Positions 11,201 to 20,100 of a stretch of DNA of 64,000 nucleotides are shown piece by piece; position 1 is the stretch's first letter, and each line of letters begins with the position of its first letter. The position numbers and the translations under genes were made by a program. The notes below the pieces were generated by a model, which did not search any database, was not told the DNA's origin, and saw only the letters and a program-made list of their open reading frames with translations. This DNA comes from Bacteroides sp. MSB163 (lineage in GTDB: Bacteria > Bacteroidota > Bacteroidia > Bacteroidales > Bacteroidaceae): NCBI RefSeq assembly GCF_036416795.1, contig NZ_CP143867.1, positions 2,720,001-2,784,000 of the forward strand, in the 5' to 3' direction.

Positions 11201-11407
11201 GAAATTTCTCTGTCTTATGATTTACCGAAATCCTGGATATCTTCTTTGAAGATAAGTAGCCTTTCTCTGAAATTGCAAGCAACCAATCTCTTTTTAATTT
11301 ATGCAGATGATAAATTGAATGGGCAAGATCCCGAATTTTATAACACCGGTGGTGTTGCAGCACCTGTTCCTAAACAATTCACATTGACAGTAAGACTTGG
11401 TATCTAA
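8285..11407 (+). CDS. SusC/RagA-type TonB-dependent transporter, 5'-less silent cassette 2
   Basis: About 1040 residues, intact from the recombination core to the stop, but with no ATG, signal peptide or promoter at its head. The only nearby starts are TTG 8300 or the internal ATG 8321, neither giving an export signal. The product begins S-S-A-K-T-L-Q-I-S-Y-I-G-M-Q-T-Q-E-V (end of the carboxypeptidase-D-like domain). It continues with LQEVVVTGMQRMDKR (TonB-box region), the plug domain (EISRALEGRAAGVSV, KIRVRGATSI, PLWVVDGVIMED, ILKDGSATSIYGARAMAGVIVVTTKKG) and a TonB-dependent barrel ending QFTLTVRLGI. The body is divergent from cassettes 1 and 3 at residue level, so a different substrate is likely. 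It is followed by its susD after 17 bases. Confidence 0.9.
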   Translation, partial: SSAKTLQISYIGMQTQEVAIKSHLKITMKTDSEILQEVVVTGMQRMDKRLFTGAATKLSADNVKLDGIAEISRALEGRAAGVSVQNVSGTFGTAPKIRVRGATSIYGSSKPLWVVDGVIMEDVTEVSADALSSGDAETLISSAIAGLNADDIESFQILKDGSATSIYGARAMAGVIVVTTKKGKAGSNKISYTGEFSLRLKPSYNDYNIMNSQEQMGVYREMEKAGYLNLAETYRASDSGIYGKMYHLINTYDPTTGKYALENTLSARNGYLQEAEYRNTDWFDALFNNSVSQNHAISMASGTDKASYYASLSVMNDPGWYKQSEVNRYTANINALYNIYKNLSLNLIGNASYRKQKAPGTLSQSVDVVSGEVRRDFDINPYSYALNTSRALDPDEYYVRNYAPFNILNELENNYMNLDVVDLKFQGEMKWKPIQKVELAALGAYKHSSTTQAHEIHDYSNQAWAFRAMDDATMRDANPWLYTDPDNANSLPVSVLPVGGFYRETKYSMNSYDFRASASYNDVFNEDHIVNLFGGMQLTAVDRKKTWFNGVGMQYDMGMLGAYDYLYFKQGKEEGSQYYTVSETRSREVAFFATGTYSYQGKYTVNGTVRYEGSNKLGKSRSARWLPTWNISGAWNVHEENFFENLKPALSNLTLKASYSLTADRGPADVTNSRVVIESYNPWRPFASVNESGLQIKDLENSELTYEKKHELNIGAEIGFLDNRINLSIDWYKRNNYDLIGIINTMGIGGQITKYANVASMKSHGIEFTLSTRNIVTENFKWNTDFIFSNAKNEVTDLESNARVIDMITGTGFTMAGYPVRSLFSMDFQGLNKEGLPTFINEKGEVTISDLNFQERDRKDHLVYEGPTDPTITGSLGNVFSYKNFRLNVFMTYSFGNVIRMDPVFSNKYSDLDAMPKEFKNRWTVAGDENTTNIPVIADQRQNENDNYLRYAYNAYNYSTARVAKGDFIRMKEISLSYDLPKSWISSLKISSLSLKLQATNLFLIYADDKLNGQDPEFYNTGGVAAPVPKQFTLTVRLGI

Positions 11408-11424
11408 TAAAAAATAAAGAAATT

Positions 11425-12981
11425 ATGAAAAAGAATATATTATATATAGCAGTAAGTTCTGCCATGTTGTTGGCGTCATGCGATGACTTCTTAAATACTA
11501 TGCCCGACAACAGAGCTGAAATTGATACAGAAAGCAAGATTACTTCACTCTTAGTATCTGCCTACCCATCATCGACAGACATAGTGATGACTGAGATGGC
11601 ATCAGACAATGCGATGGACAATGGTTCCAGATTCACTGTTGAAATGCAAGAACATGAGGATGCCTATCTTTGGAAAGACATTACGAATGATGGCAATGAT
11701 TCTCCTAAGTCTTATTGGGATGCATGTTATGCTGCTATTGCAGCAGCAAATCAGGCACTGAGTGCAATTGATGAGATGGGAAATCCTGAAAAACTACGCG
11801 CACAGCGCGGCGAAGCTTTGATATGTCGTGCCTATGGTCATTTTGCACTGGCCAATGTTTTCTGTCTACCCTACAATCCAGAGACTGCTGAACAAGATAT
11901 GGGAATTCCCTATTCTGAAGCACCTGAAACAGAAGTATCTCCTGAATATAGCAGAGGAAGTATGAAAGAATTATACGAAAAGATTAATGCGGACATTGAA
12001 GAGGGACTTCCACTTATTAATGATGAGATTTATTCGATTCCCAAATATCATTTCAACAAAAAAGCAGCTCATGCTTTTGCCGCTCGCTTCAATTTGTATT
12101 ATCACAATTATGACAAGACAATTCAGTATGCCAATATCGTGTTGGGAAGTACTCCTGACAAGATGATGAAGAACTGGAATAACATCGTGATGAATACTGC
12201 TTCTAACTGGGATTTGCGTGTAGATTTGTATATCTCGGCTAGTGAACCATCCAACTTATTGATGACGCCTGTTTCTTCCAGTTGGGGATATTGGGTAGGT
12301 CCCTATAATTTAGGGAAAAGATATGGTCATGCCAAAGTCATCTGTACCCAAGAAACGGGACGTGTACCTAATAGTATGTGGGGAACATATAGTAATCTGC
12401 TACCTTTTAGAAATATGTGGGGATTCGATGAAAAAATGGTAGTTACAAAAGTCGGAGGATACTTCCAATATACAGATAAGGTGAACGGTATCGGGTATCG
12501 TAAAAATGTCATTGTCATATTTAGTGCTGATGAAACCTTGCTTTGCCGTGCTGAGGCCTATGCCTTGAAAGGAGCCGCTTTTCTGGATAAGGCAACGGAA
12601 GATATCAATATCTGGCTGGCATCTCATACATTAGGTGGTTTGCAGGTTACAACCCAAGAGATCGCCGATTTTTATGGAGCCATCCCTTGTATGCCGCTTG
12701 ACAACAGTACACGTTCGGTAAAAAAAGAAATTAATCCGAGAGGGTTCACTGTGACTGAAGGTAACCAAAAGGAAGTAATTCAATGTATCCTGCATCTCCG
12801 TCGTATAGAAACGATTCATGAAGGTCTGCGCTGGCAAGATATCAAGCGTTACGGCATAGAGATATCGCACAATCGTGAAGGCTTATCTAATGATATATTG
12901 AGAGTAGACGACCCACGCCGTGCCCTTCAATTGCCGCAAGATGTTATCAATGCCGGCTTGAAAGCTAATCCAAGAAATTAA
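11425..12981 (+). CDS. SusD/RagB-family nutrient-binding lipoprotein (cassette 2)
   Basis: A 518-residue SusD homologue. MKKNILYIAVSSAMLLAS precedes lipobox Cys19, then DDFLNTMPDNRAEI. Typical blocks are the early helical repeat (RAQRGEALICRAYGHFALANVF), ETLLCRAEAYALKG (a variant of the IRLAEVYLIAAEA block) and the C-terminal RRIETIHEGLRWQDIKRYGIEI. It is translationally close to its susC and lies 20 bases before a metallohydrolase lipoprotein gene. The N-terminal part (VSAYPSSTDIVMTEMASDNAMDNG) is of the SusD subgroup often encoded with HExxH lipoproteins. Confidence 0.92.
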   Translation: MKKNILYIAVSSAMLLASCDDFLNTMPDNRAEIDTESKITSLLVSAYPSSTDIVMTEMASDNAMDNGSRFTVEMQEHEDAYLWKDITNDGNDSPKSYWDACYAAIAAANQALSAIDEMGNPEKLRAQRGEALICRAYGHFALANVFCLPYNPETAEQDMGIPYSEAPETEVSPEYSRGSMKELYEKINADIEEGLPLINDEIYSIPKYHFNKKAAHAFAARFNLYYHNYDKTIQYANIVLGSTPDKMMKNWNNIVMNTASNWDLRVDLYISASEPSNLLMTPVSSSWGYWVGPYNLGKRYGHAKVICTQETGRVPNSMWGTYSNLLPFRNMWGFDEKMVVTKVGGYFQYTDKVNGIGYRKNVIVIFSADETLLCRAEAYALKGAAFLDKATEDINIWLASHTLGGLQVTTQEIADFYGAIPCMPLDNSTRSVKKEINPRGFTVTEGNQKEVIQCILHLRRIETIHEGLRWQDIKRYGIEISHNREGLSNDILRVDDPRRALQLPQDVINAGLKANPRN

Positions 12982-13001
12982 TTATTAAAAATGAATTAAG
13001 T

Positions 13002-13892
13002 ATGAAAAATATAAAATGGTTATTTATCGCATTGATTGCAGCCACTACGATGTGGTCTTGCAGTGAGGATGATTTAGATTCCAATAGTATATTTTCCGGA
13101 AGTACTAACACCCCTCAAAATAACTTCGATCAATGGTTACTTACAAATTACACAAAACCATACAACATTGATTTCAAGTATCGTTTTGAGGATAAGGAAT
13201 CTGACGAAAGTTATAATCTGGCACCAGCAGACTATGAAAAATCCATTCTATTGGCTAAAATGACAAAATATCTTTGGATTGAATCTTATGAAGAATTGTT
13301 AGGACCTGATTTCATTCGTACGTATTGTCCCAAATTGATGCATTTAGTTGGTTCTCCAGCCTACAACAGCCAAGGTTCTATTGTTTTAGGCACGGCTGAA
13401 GGCGGCTTGAAGATTACATTATACAATGTGAACAATATTGACTTGACTAAGATAGATCTTGAATTTCTCAACTATTGGTATTTTAAGACAATGCACCATG
13501 AATTTGCGCATATATTGCATCAGACCAAAAACTATTCAACTGACTTCAATTTGATTTCGGCCAGCAACTATCAGTCAAGCAGTTGGGTGAACGTCACAGA
13601 GCAAGAGGCATTGGATATGGGATTTGTTTCTCCTTATGCGAGTTCTGAAACGCGGGAAGACTTTGTGGAGATTATAGCGATTTATGTGACGAATACAGCT
13701 GAATACTGGGATGCATTAGTAGGACAAGCAAGTGAGGAAGGACAAGGCTTGATCAACCAAAAACTTGCCTTGGTAAAAGATTATATGCTTACAACGTGGG
13801 GAATTGATCTGGATGCTCTGCGTAACATAGTGCAGCGTCGTTCGCAAGAGGTGCTGTTATGGGACATTAATGATTTAGTAACCCTTAATTAA
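13002..13892 (+). CDS. SusC/D-associated HExxH zinc metallohydrolase lipoprotein
   Basis: A 296-residue lipoprotein (signal MKNIKWLFIALIAATTMWS, lipobox Cys20). The zinc-binding, catalytic motif H-E-F-A-H lies at residues 166-170 within FKTMHHEFAHILHQTK, and a possible third-ligand region is TREDFVEIIAIYV, about 55 residues later. This matches the family known as substrate-import-associated zinc metallohydrolase lipoproteins, regularly encoded beside SusC/SusD pairs. From this I infer that the cassette handles a peptide or glycoprotein-derived substrate cut at the cell surface. It sits between susD (20 bases) and a DUF4302 gene (9 bases), evidently one transcript. Confidence 0.88.
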   Translation: MKNIKWLFIALIAATTMWSCSEDDLDSNSIFSGSTNTPQNNFDQWLLTNYTKPYNIDFKYRFEDKESDESYNLAPADYEKSILLAKMTKYLWIESYEELLGPDFIRTYCPKLMHLVGSPAYNSQGSIVLGTAEGGLKITLYNVNNIDLTKIDLEFLNYWYFKTMHHEFAHILHQTKNYSTDFNLISASNYQSSSWVNVTEQEALDMGFVSPYASSETREDFVEIIAIYVTNTAEYWDALVGQASEEGQGLINQKLALVKDYMLTTWGIDLDALRNIVQRRSQEVLLWDINDLVTLN

Positions 13893-13901
13893 TAGAAGAT
13901 T

Positions 13902-15179
13902 ATGAAGAAAATATATTATCTGTTTTGTTTGGTAGCGGCAGTTCTGATAACTGCTTGTACCCATGAAGAGGAGGATTTGTTCAATGATTCTTCTGCCAAT
14001 CGTGCAGATGCAACTATAATGGCTAATATAGAAGTGCTTACTGGTGCTTCAAACGGTTGGCTTATGGAGTATTTCCCTGCCAGTTCACAAGAGTATGGTG
14101 GTTACAATATATTATTGAAATTTACAGAAGACGGAAAAGTGACAGTGTCAAGCGAACTGTACGCTCCTACAGATGCCGCAACAAGCTATTATGCAGTGAA
14201 ACAGAGTGCCGGTATTCTGCTTTCATTTGATACTTACAATGAAATATTCCATCTCTTCTCAGATCCGTCTGATCCAACAGGTATAGGAGGTAGTGGTTAT
14301 GGAATGGAAGGTGATTACGATTTTCTTATTTTGGAAGCAACACCAGAAAAGATCTTGCTTAAAGGCAAAAAAGCTGGAGGGGTAGCGGTTTTGACTCCAA
14401 TGCAAGGAAGTTGGAGTGAATATATATCTGATATACAGGCTGCAAATGATGCCATGATTTTCTCTAAATATGAATTAGAGATGAATGGACAGACTATTCC
14501 TGTAACAATCTCTAATCGTACTTTGACTTTCACATATGAAGAGAACGGGGATACTAAATCACAAACAGCGTCCTTTATCCTAACTCAAACCGGATATAAA
14601 CTTTACGAGCCGATTGTCATTTATGAGAAAACTCTTGGCAGTTTTACTTTTGATGCAACAAACGAATTGTTCACAGAGACAAATGATAACAATATTAAGT
14701 TAATTCCGGTAATACCACCGCTGAATGAACAATTTGTATCAGGTGATTGGTTTATCGCATATAGTAAATTAGGGACATATGCTCAAACATATTTTAGTTA
14801 TTGCAAACAGAACTATATAGATGCTATAGGTGAAGAGATCGTTTATGCCTTCATGGGATCAGCTTTGTATGGAAAGTTTGGCTTTAACTTTAATAGTAGC
14901 GGTTATGGAGGTTTGCTGGGATATGATTATGAATTGATTGGTGAGGATAAGATTTCTCTGCAATTCAATATGACAGGTGAAGGGGATGGAGTATGGTATC
15001 ATAATAATGCCGGCTTCCACTATTTATTGAATCCGTTTGGTTATAATTCTGCACGTATTTTTACGTTAACTACGGATAACCTGATTAAACCTTCATATAT
15101 AATTCTGACAGAAGATTCAAATCCGAATAATTCTATGACTTTATCTGCGAACCAAATTAATTATCCGTTTAGAAACTAA
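13902..15179 (+). CDS. DUF4302-type lipoprotein ending cassette 2
   Basis: A 425-residue lipoprotein (MKKIYYLFCLVAAVLITA, lipobox Cys19, then THEEEDLFNDSSANR). The segment around NIEVLTGASNGWLMEYFP and YGGYNILLKFTEDGKVTV resembles DUF4302, a family found next to SusC/SusD and the HExxH lipoproteins. The sequence is beta-rich throughout with no catalytic motif visible. The role is unknown; by position an accessory surface protein of the uptake system. A strong hairpin follows at 15217. Confidence 0.82.
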   Translation: MKKIYYLFCLVAAVLITACTHEEEDLFNDSSANRADATIMANIEVLTGASNGWLMEYFPASSQEYGGYNILLKFTEDGKVTVSSELYAPTDAATSYYAVKQSAGILLSFDTYNEIFHLFSDPSDPTGIGGSGYGMEGDYDFLILEATPEKILLKGKKAGGVAVLTPMQGSWSEYISDIQAANDAMIFSKYELEMNGQTIPVTISNRTLTFTYEENGDTKSQTASFILTQTGYKLYEPIVIYEKTLGSFTFDATNELFTETNDNNIKLIPVIPPLNEQFVSGDWFIAYSKLGTYAQTYFSYCKQNYIDAIGEEIVYAFMGSALYGKFGFNFNSSGYGGLLGYDYELIGEDKISLQFNMTGEGDGVWYHNNAGFHYLLNPFGYNSARIFTLTTDNLIKPSYIILTEDSNPNNSMTLSANQINYPFRN

Positions 15180-15216
15180 CATCTTAATAAGGTGTTTTTT
15201 TAATAAAGTGTTTTTA

Positions 15217-15250
15217 GAAAAGGAGGTTTGTGAAAATCTCCTTTTCTTAT
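15217..15250. terminator. Bidirectional terminator between cassette 2 and the AAA ATPase gene
   Basis: GAAAAGGAG (15217-15225) pairs perfectly with CTCCTTTTC (15238-15246). The two genes converge here (stops at 15179 and 15279), and T-rich or A-rich sequence lies on either side, so it could serve both strands. Confidence 0.7.
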
Positions 15251-15278
15251 GCTCAAAAGTAATGGTCGGATAATTGAT

Positions 15279-16499
15279 TTATAGTTTTTCTTTATCTTCT
15301 GCCAATAAGAAATCACGTAGCGAAATCTGCTTGACTCCTTGATAGTTTCCTCCACTCTGCATTTCATCCATTGTGACTACATACTTAGGATAATTGTCCG
15401 GAATCTCCAAAAGATTACCGAATTCCCGCTGAACGATTGCTTCATCGAGAAGCATATATGCCACTTGGATATAAATTTTATGATCACCTTTGGAAGCTAT
15501 AAAATCAATTTCCTTATTTCCATTCTTTCCGACATAAACCTCATAACCATACCTTAATAAATCTATGCATACAACATTCTCTATAAGTTTATTGATATCT
15601 CTCCGGAAATCAAAATGTCGTATGGCATTGTGCAGACCCAAATCCTCAAAATAGTATTTTTCTCCGATTTCAAAGATTTTCATTCCTTGAGTTTCCGCTC
15701 GTTGTATCTTGTAAACAAAAAAACTATTGCATAATGCTTTCAGGTAGTTTAGGATTGTTTGTGTAGGTATGTTGACTTGCTGGGATTTCAAATATTTACT
15801 GATATTTTGGGCGGAAAAAAGAGAACCGGTATTATCAACTAAGTAGCCTACCAAATTCTCTAAAAACGACACGTTCCTGATTGACTCACGAGCAACCACA
15901 TCTTTCAACAGAATAGAAGAGTAAACATTCCTTAAATATTCGAATATAACATTTATATCCATCGCTAAATTATGAATATAGGGCATTCCTCCAAACGTAA
16001 GATATGATCTTAAACTTTCCGGAGAATCTTGCAGTTGGTTGAATCTCAGAAATTCTTCGTAACTGAGTGAATGAACCGGGAATTCGATGTATCTTCCGGC
16101 TAAATGAGTCGCAAGCTCACCGGAAAGAATCTTGGCATTACTCCCTGTACAGTAGATGTCGCATATCTTTTCATTTAATAGGCTTCGCAAACATAATTGG
16201 AATCCCTCTATTTCTTGTACTTCATCGACTAAAAGGTAATTGTGGTTATGACCTGTTGTTTCTTTCAGAACATACTGATAAAGATCTATATAATTCTTGA
16301 TGTCTGCAAAGCCTACTAACTCTTTGTCTATAAAAATAATATTCGCTTCCGGTATCTTTTCTTTTATTATATCTGATATTTGCAAAAGAATGTAGCTCTT
16401 GCCTATTCTACGCTGACCAGTTATTACTTTTATTAAATCCTTGCCAATAAATGGTTCTATTCTATTGGTGTATAGAGGGCGTGATATATAAGTCTTCAT
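15279..16499 (-). CDS. AAA-family ATPase with DUF4143 domain
   Basis: A 406-residue protein of the AAA_14/DUF4143 family. Walker A is in VITGQRRIGKSYILLQ near residue 30, Walker B in NYLLVDEVQEIEG, and the sensor-like CTGSNAKILSGELATHLAGR follows. The C-terminal third (KYYFEDLGLHNAIRHF, later GNKEIDFIASKGDHKIYIQVAY) is the DUF4143 part with a PD-(D/E)XK-like strand pattern. I choose ATG 16499 over TTG 16505. The cellular role of this widespread family is not settled. It is the only gene on the minus strand inside the susC cassette array, sits between cassettes 2 and 3, and has its own promoter-like palindrome upstream. Confidence 0.88.
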   Translation of the reverse strand: MKTYISRPLYTNRIEPFIGKDLIKVITGQRRIGKSYILLQISDIIKEKIPEANIIFIDKELVGFADIKNYIDLYQYVLKETTGHNHNYLLVDEVQEIEGFQLCLRSLLNEKICDIYCTGSNAKILSGELATHLAGRYIEFPVHSLSYEEFLRFNQLQDSPESLRSYLTFGGMPYIHNLAMDINVIFEYLRNVYSSILLKDVVARESIRNVSFLENLVGYLVDNTGSLFSAQNISKYLKSQQVNIPTQTILNYLKALCNSFFVYKIQRAETQGMKIFEIGEKYYFEDLGLHNAIRHFDFRRDINKLIENVVCIDLLRYGYEVYVGKNGNKEIDFIASKGDHKIYIQVAYMLLDEAIVQREFGNLLEIPDNYPKYVVTMDEMQSGGNYQGVKQISLRDFLLAEDKEKL

Positions 16500-16524
16500 A
16501 TCCAATCATAATTTAATTTATCAG

Positions 16525-16572
16525 CAAATATAGTAAAAGTTTCAGTTACGATTGAAACTTTTGCTATATTTG
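16525..16572. promoter_or_regulatory. 48-bp near-perfect palindrome with outward -7 elements
   Basis: Arms 16525-16544 and 16553-16572 are inverted copies of 20 bases with a single G/T wobble, separated by GTTACGAT. Each arm ends in TATATTTG reading outward, the Bacteroides -7 consensus, one toward the AAA ATPase (ATG 16499) and one toward the susC cassette side. It may be a symmetric promoter/operator or a cruciform-forming site. Confidence 0.6.
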
Positions 16573-17157
16573 TTAAGTTTGTACATTATAACCTTATATA
16601 AGTATCATCGACTATTATAATGTGACTTAAATAATTTTGTCCTATTTTTCTTTTTCACTTTTCTCTTCAGAGTCATTATACTATGGTTGTAGAAAGGAAT
16701 TTATGTTGAACATTACAAGTCAATAATGGGTATAAGAATAATCTTCTATCTATCATTTCTTGCCTATGCAATCATTAAAATATTTGTGAAGGTAAAAAGA
16801 AGAATGTCATATATCAGTCATATACCTGTAATGAAAAATCATGATTGCATACAAGAATCCTTTACTGGTACATTGAATTTGCAAAATCTCAATTAAAAGA
16901 CTGATCGTTATTGACATTTCATTATAGCCTTAGGCACATAGTACTTGCTTTATAATTCATTTACATTGCCAAAGGAACAATAATATTCTAATAATAAGAT
17001 ATTTAGATAACAAAAAATAGTATATTTTAGGTATACATAAATACATATTACTATTTTAGACACGCTTATTAATCAGTATATTATAAATTGTTATCTTTTT
17101 ATTTAAGTTCTTCTTGTATTGTTATCACATTGACTATCAGTATAGTAATATTACGCA
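16573..17157. other. AT-rich non-coding spacer upstream of silent susC cassette 3
   Basis: About 585 bases without a recognisable gene. The susC frame happens to be open back to TTG 17114, adding 15 residues (M-Y-C-Y-H-I-D...) that are not a signal peptide and have no counterpart in the other two cassettes. Confidence 0.55.
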
Positions 17158-17172
17158 TAGTTCTGCGAAGAC
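17158..17172 (+). repeat. Putative recombination core, copy 3
   Basis: TAGTTCTGCGAAGAC, one base different from copies 1 and 2 and in the same phase (S-S-A-K-T). The base to the left is AT-rich spacer; to the right is susC coding sequence. Confidence 0.7.
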
Positions 17173-20100
17173 TTTGCGGGTTTCGTACATTGGTATGCAG
17201 ACACAAGAAGTGGGCATTAAACCGAATGTAAAGATCATAATGAAGCCCGATACTGAGATGCTGGAAGAGGTAATGGTGGTAGCTTTCGGTACGGCGAAGA
17301 AGTCGGCCTTTACTGGTTCGGCAACGGTCGTTAGTGCTGAAAAGCTTGAGCAGTCACAGGTGACGAGTGTCACTGATGCTTTGGCAGGTGCTGTGCCTGG
17401 TGTGACGCTGACCTCTAATAATGGTGCTCCGGGTGCGTCTGCATCTATCAAAATTCGCGGTTTCAGCTCGTTGAATGCCGGAAACGACCCTTTGATCATT
17501 GTTGACGGTGCTCCTTACAGCGGCGACCTTAGCAATATCAATCCTAATGACGTTGAGTCAATGACCGTATTGAAGGATGCTGCCTCGAATGCACTTTACG
17601 GTGCGCGCGGTGCCAACGGTGTGATTATCATCACCACTAAAAGAGCCAATATGAGTGGTGAAGCCAAAGTTACTTTCGATGCCAAGTGGGGGGCCAACAC
17701 TCGCGCATTAAAGAAGTATGAGGTGATTACTGACCCTGCGATGTACTACGAAATGCATTATGGCGCAATGAAGAACTATTATATGAATCAAATGAACATG
17801 AGCGATCAAGCTGCATGGATTGAAGCAAACAATAACTTGTTTGGTTCTAACGGTGGTTTGGGTTATAATGTCTTTACTGTTCCCGAAGGGCAATATTTGA
17901 TTGGCCAAAACGGCAAGCTTAATCCCTATGCTACATTGGGTAGGATAGTAAACTACAAAGGACGTGACTATCTGCTCACTCCCGATGATTGGGATAAGGT
18001 GGGTTCACGTACCGGTTTGCGTCAGGAGTATAACTTCTCGATAAGTGCTGCTAACGAGAAATCTTCTTTCTATGTTTCTTTAGGCTATTTAGGAAATGAA
18101 GGTATCACTGAAGGCTCTGACTTGAAGCGTTTGACGGGTCGTTTGAAAGCCGATTATCAAGCCAAGAAATGGATGAAGGTGGGGGCGAATATGTCGTACG
18201 CACGTTTTGACAGTAATTCATTGGGTAACAATGGATCAAGTTCTTCTACTGCCAACGTCTGGGCATTCACAACTCAGATGGCTCCTATTTATCCTGCTTA
18301 TGTGCGCAATGCTGATGGCAGTATCATGCTTGACGGCAACGGTCTTGAAATGATGGACTACGGTAGCGGCATCAATGCCGGTATGCAACGTCCCTTTATT
18401 GCTGACGCCAACCCTATTCAGGATAATAAGCTTAACACCAGAAATGCGGAAGGAAATGCCCTTAGTGGTAACGCTTTTGTAGATATCACTCCGCTGCCGG
18501 GGCTGAAGGTGACACTGAATGGTACTTTTAATTTGGATGAGACACGTTTCACTTATGTGTACAACCCCTATTACGGACAGTTTGATTCTACAGGAGGTAC
18601 AGTGAGCAAGTCCCACCAGCGTGATTATGATTATAACCTGCAACAGCTTGTTTCTTATGCCACTTCGTTTGGTGACAACAACTTCGACATCCTGTTAGGA
18701 CATGAATATTACGATTATCGCCTATCCTATCTGGGCGCCAGTAAGTCTAAAATGTTTTCTCAGGATAACCATGAACTGGACGGTGCCGTAATCGACGGAC
18801 AGGCGGCTTCTTCTTACAAGAGACGCCGCAACAATGAAGGTTACTTCGGCCGCTTGCAGTACAACTTTGAAGAGCGCATTTTCGGTTCTGCCTCTTTGCG
18901 CCGCGATGCTTCCTCACGCTTCCACCCGGACTACCGTTGGGGTACATTCTGGTCTGTAGGTGGTGCATGGCTCATCAACAAGGAAAGTTGGTTTTACGCT
19001 CCATGGGTGCAGGAACTGAAAATAAAGGCTTCTATTGGTTCGCAGGGTAATGATAATATTGGAGACTTCCGTTATACCGATGTATTTGATATTATCAATT
19101 CCGACAACAAGGTCGGTACTGCATTTTACAGTAAAGGTACTAAGGATATTACTTGGGAAACCAATACTAATTTCAATATAGGTGCAGAATTCCAGTTATG
19201 GAACCGCGTGACCGGTAGCATTGAATACTATAGACGTAAGACTTCGGACATGCTGTTCTCATTCTCTGTGGCTCCTTCCTTGGGATACTCTTCCTACTTT
19301 GATAACGTGGGTAACATGGTGAACAGCGGTGTGGAAATGGACTTCAACGTGAACATCCTCAACACTCGTAACTTCACATGGGACGTTAACCTCAATATCT
19401 CTACACTGAAGAATCGCCTTACAATGCTCGACCCGGACAAGCAGATTACTACCGAGTACACTGCCAGCGGAAAAGGATATAAAGGTTATTCCAGCGGTAA
19501 TTATTTCATTGCCGAGGATCTGTCAATGTTTACATGGCGCATGAAGGAATATGCCGGAGTGGACGAGAAAGGTGAATCCCTGTGGTATCGTAACACTAAA
19601 GATGAAGAGGGAAACGTTGTTGGACGCGAAACAACCAAGACTTATGCGGATGCTGACTATTATGTTACTGAAGAGAGCTCTATTCCTAAGGTATATGGTG
19701 GTTTCGGCACCAAGCTGAAAGTATATGGTGTGGACTTTGGTATCAACTTCACATACCAGATTGGCGGCAAGCAGTATGACGGTACGTATGCCTATTTCAT
19801 GTCCTCGCCTTCAGGTACAGCCGGTTATAATTACCACAAAGACTTGCTGAAATCCTGGACTCCGGAGAACACAGGCAGTAACATTCCGCGCTTCCAGCTC
19901 AATGATCAGTATTCGGCAGCAGCGTCTACACGCTTCCTGACTAATGCCAGTTTCCTGAACATTCAGAACATCAACGTGGGTTACACGTTGCCTTCCAGAT
20001 GGACAAAGAAAATGGCCATCAGCTCATTACGCCTATACATGTCGGCCGAGAACGTGTTTTACTGGTCTAAACGCCAAGGTTTCGACCCACGGCAGTCATA

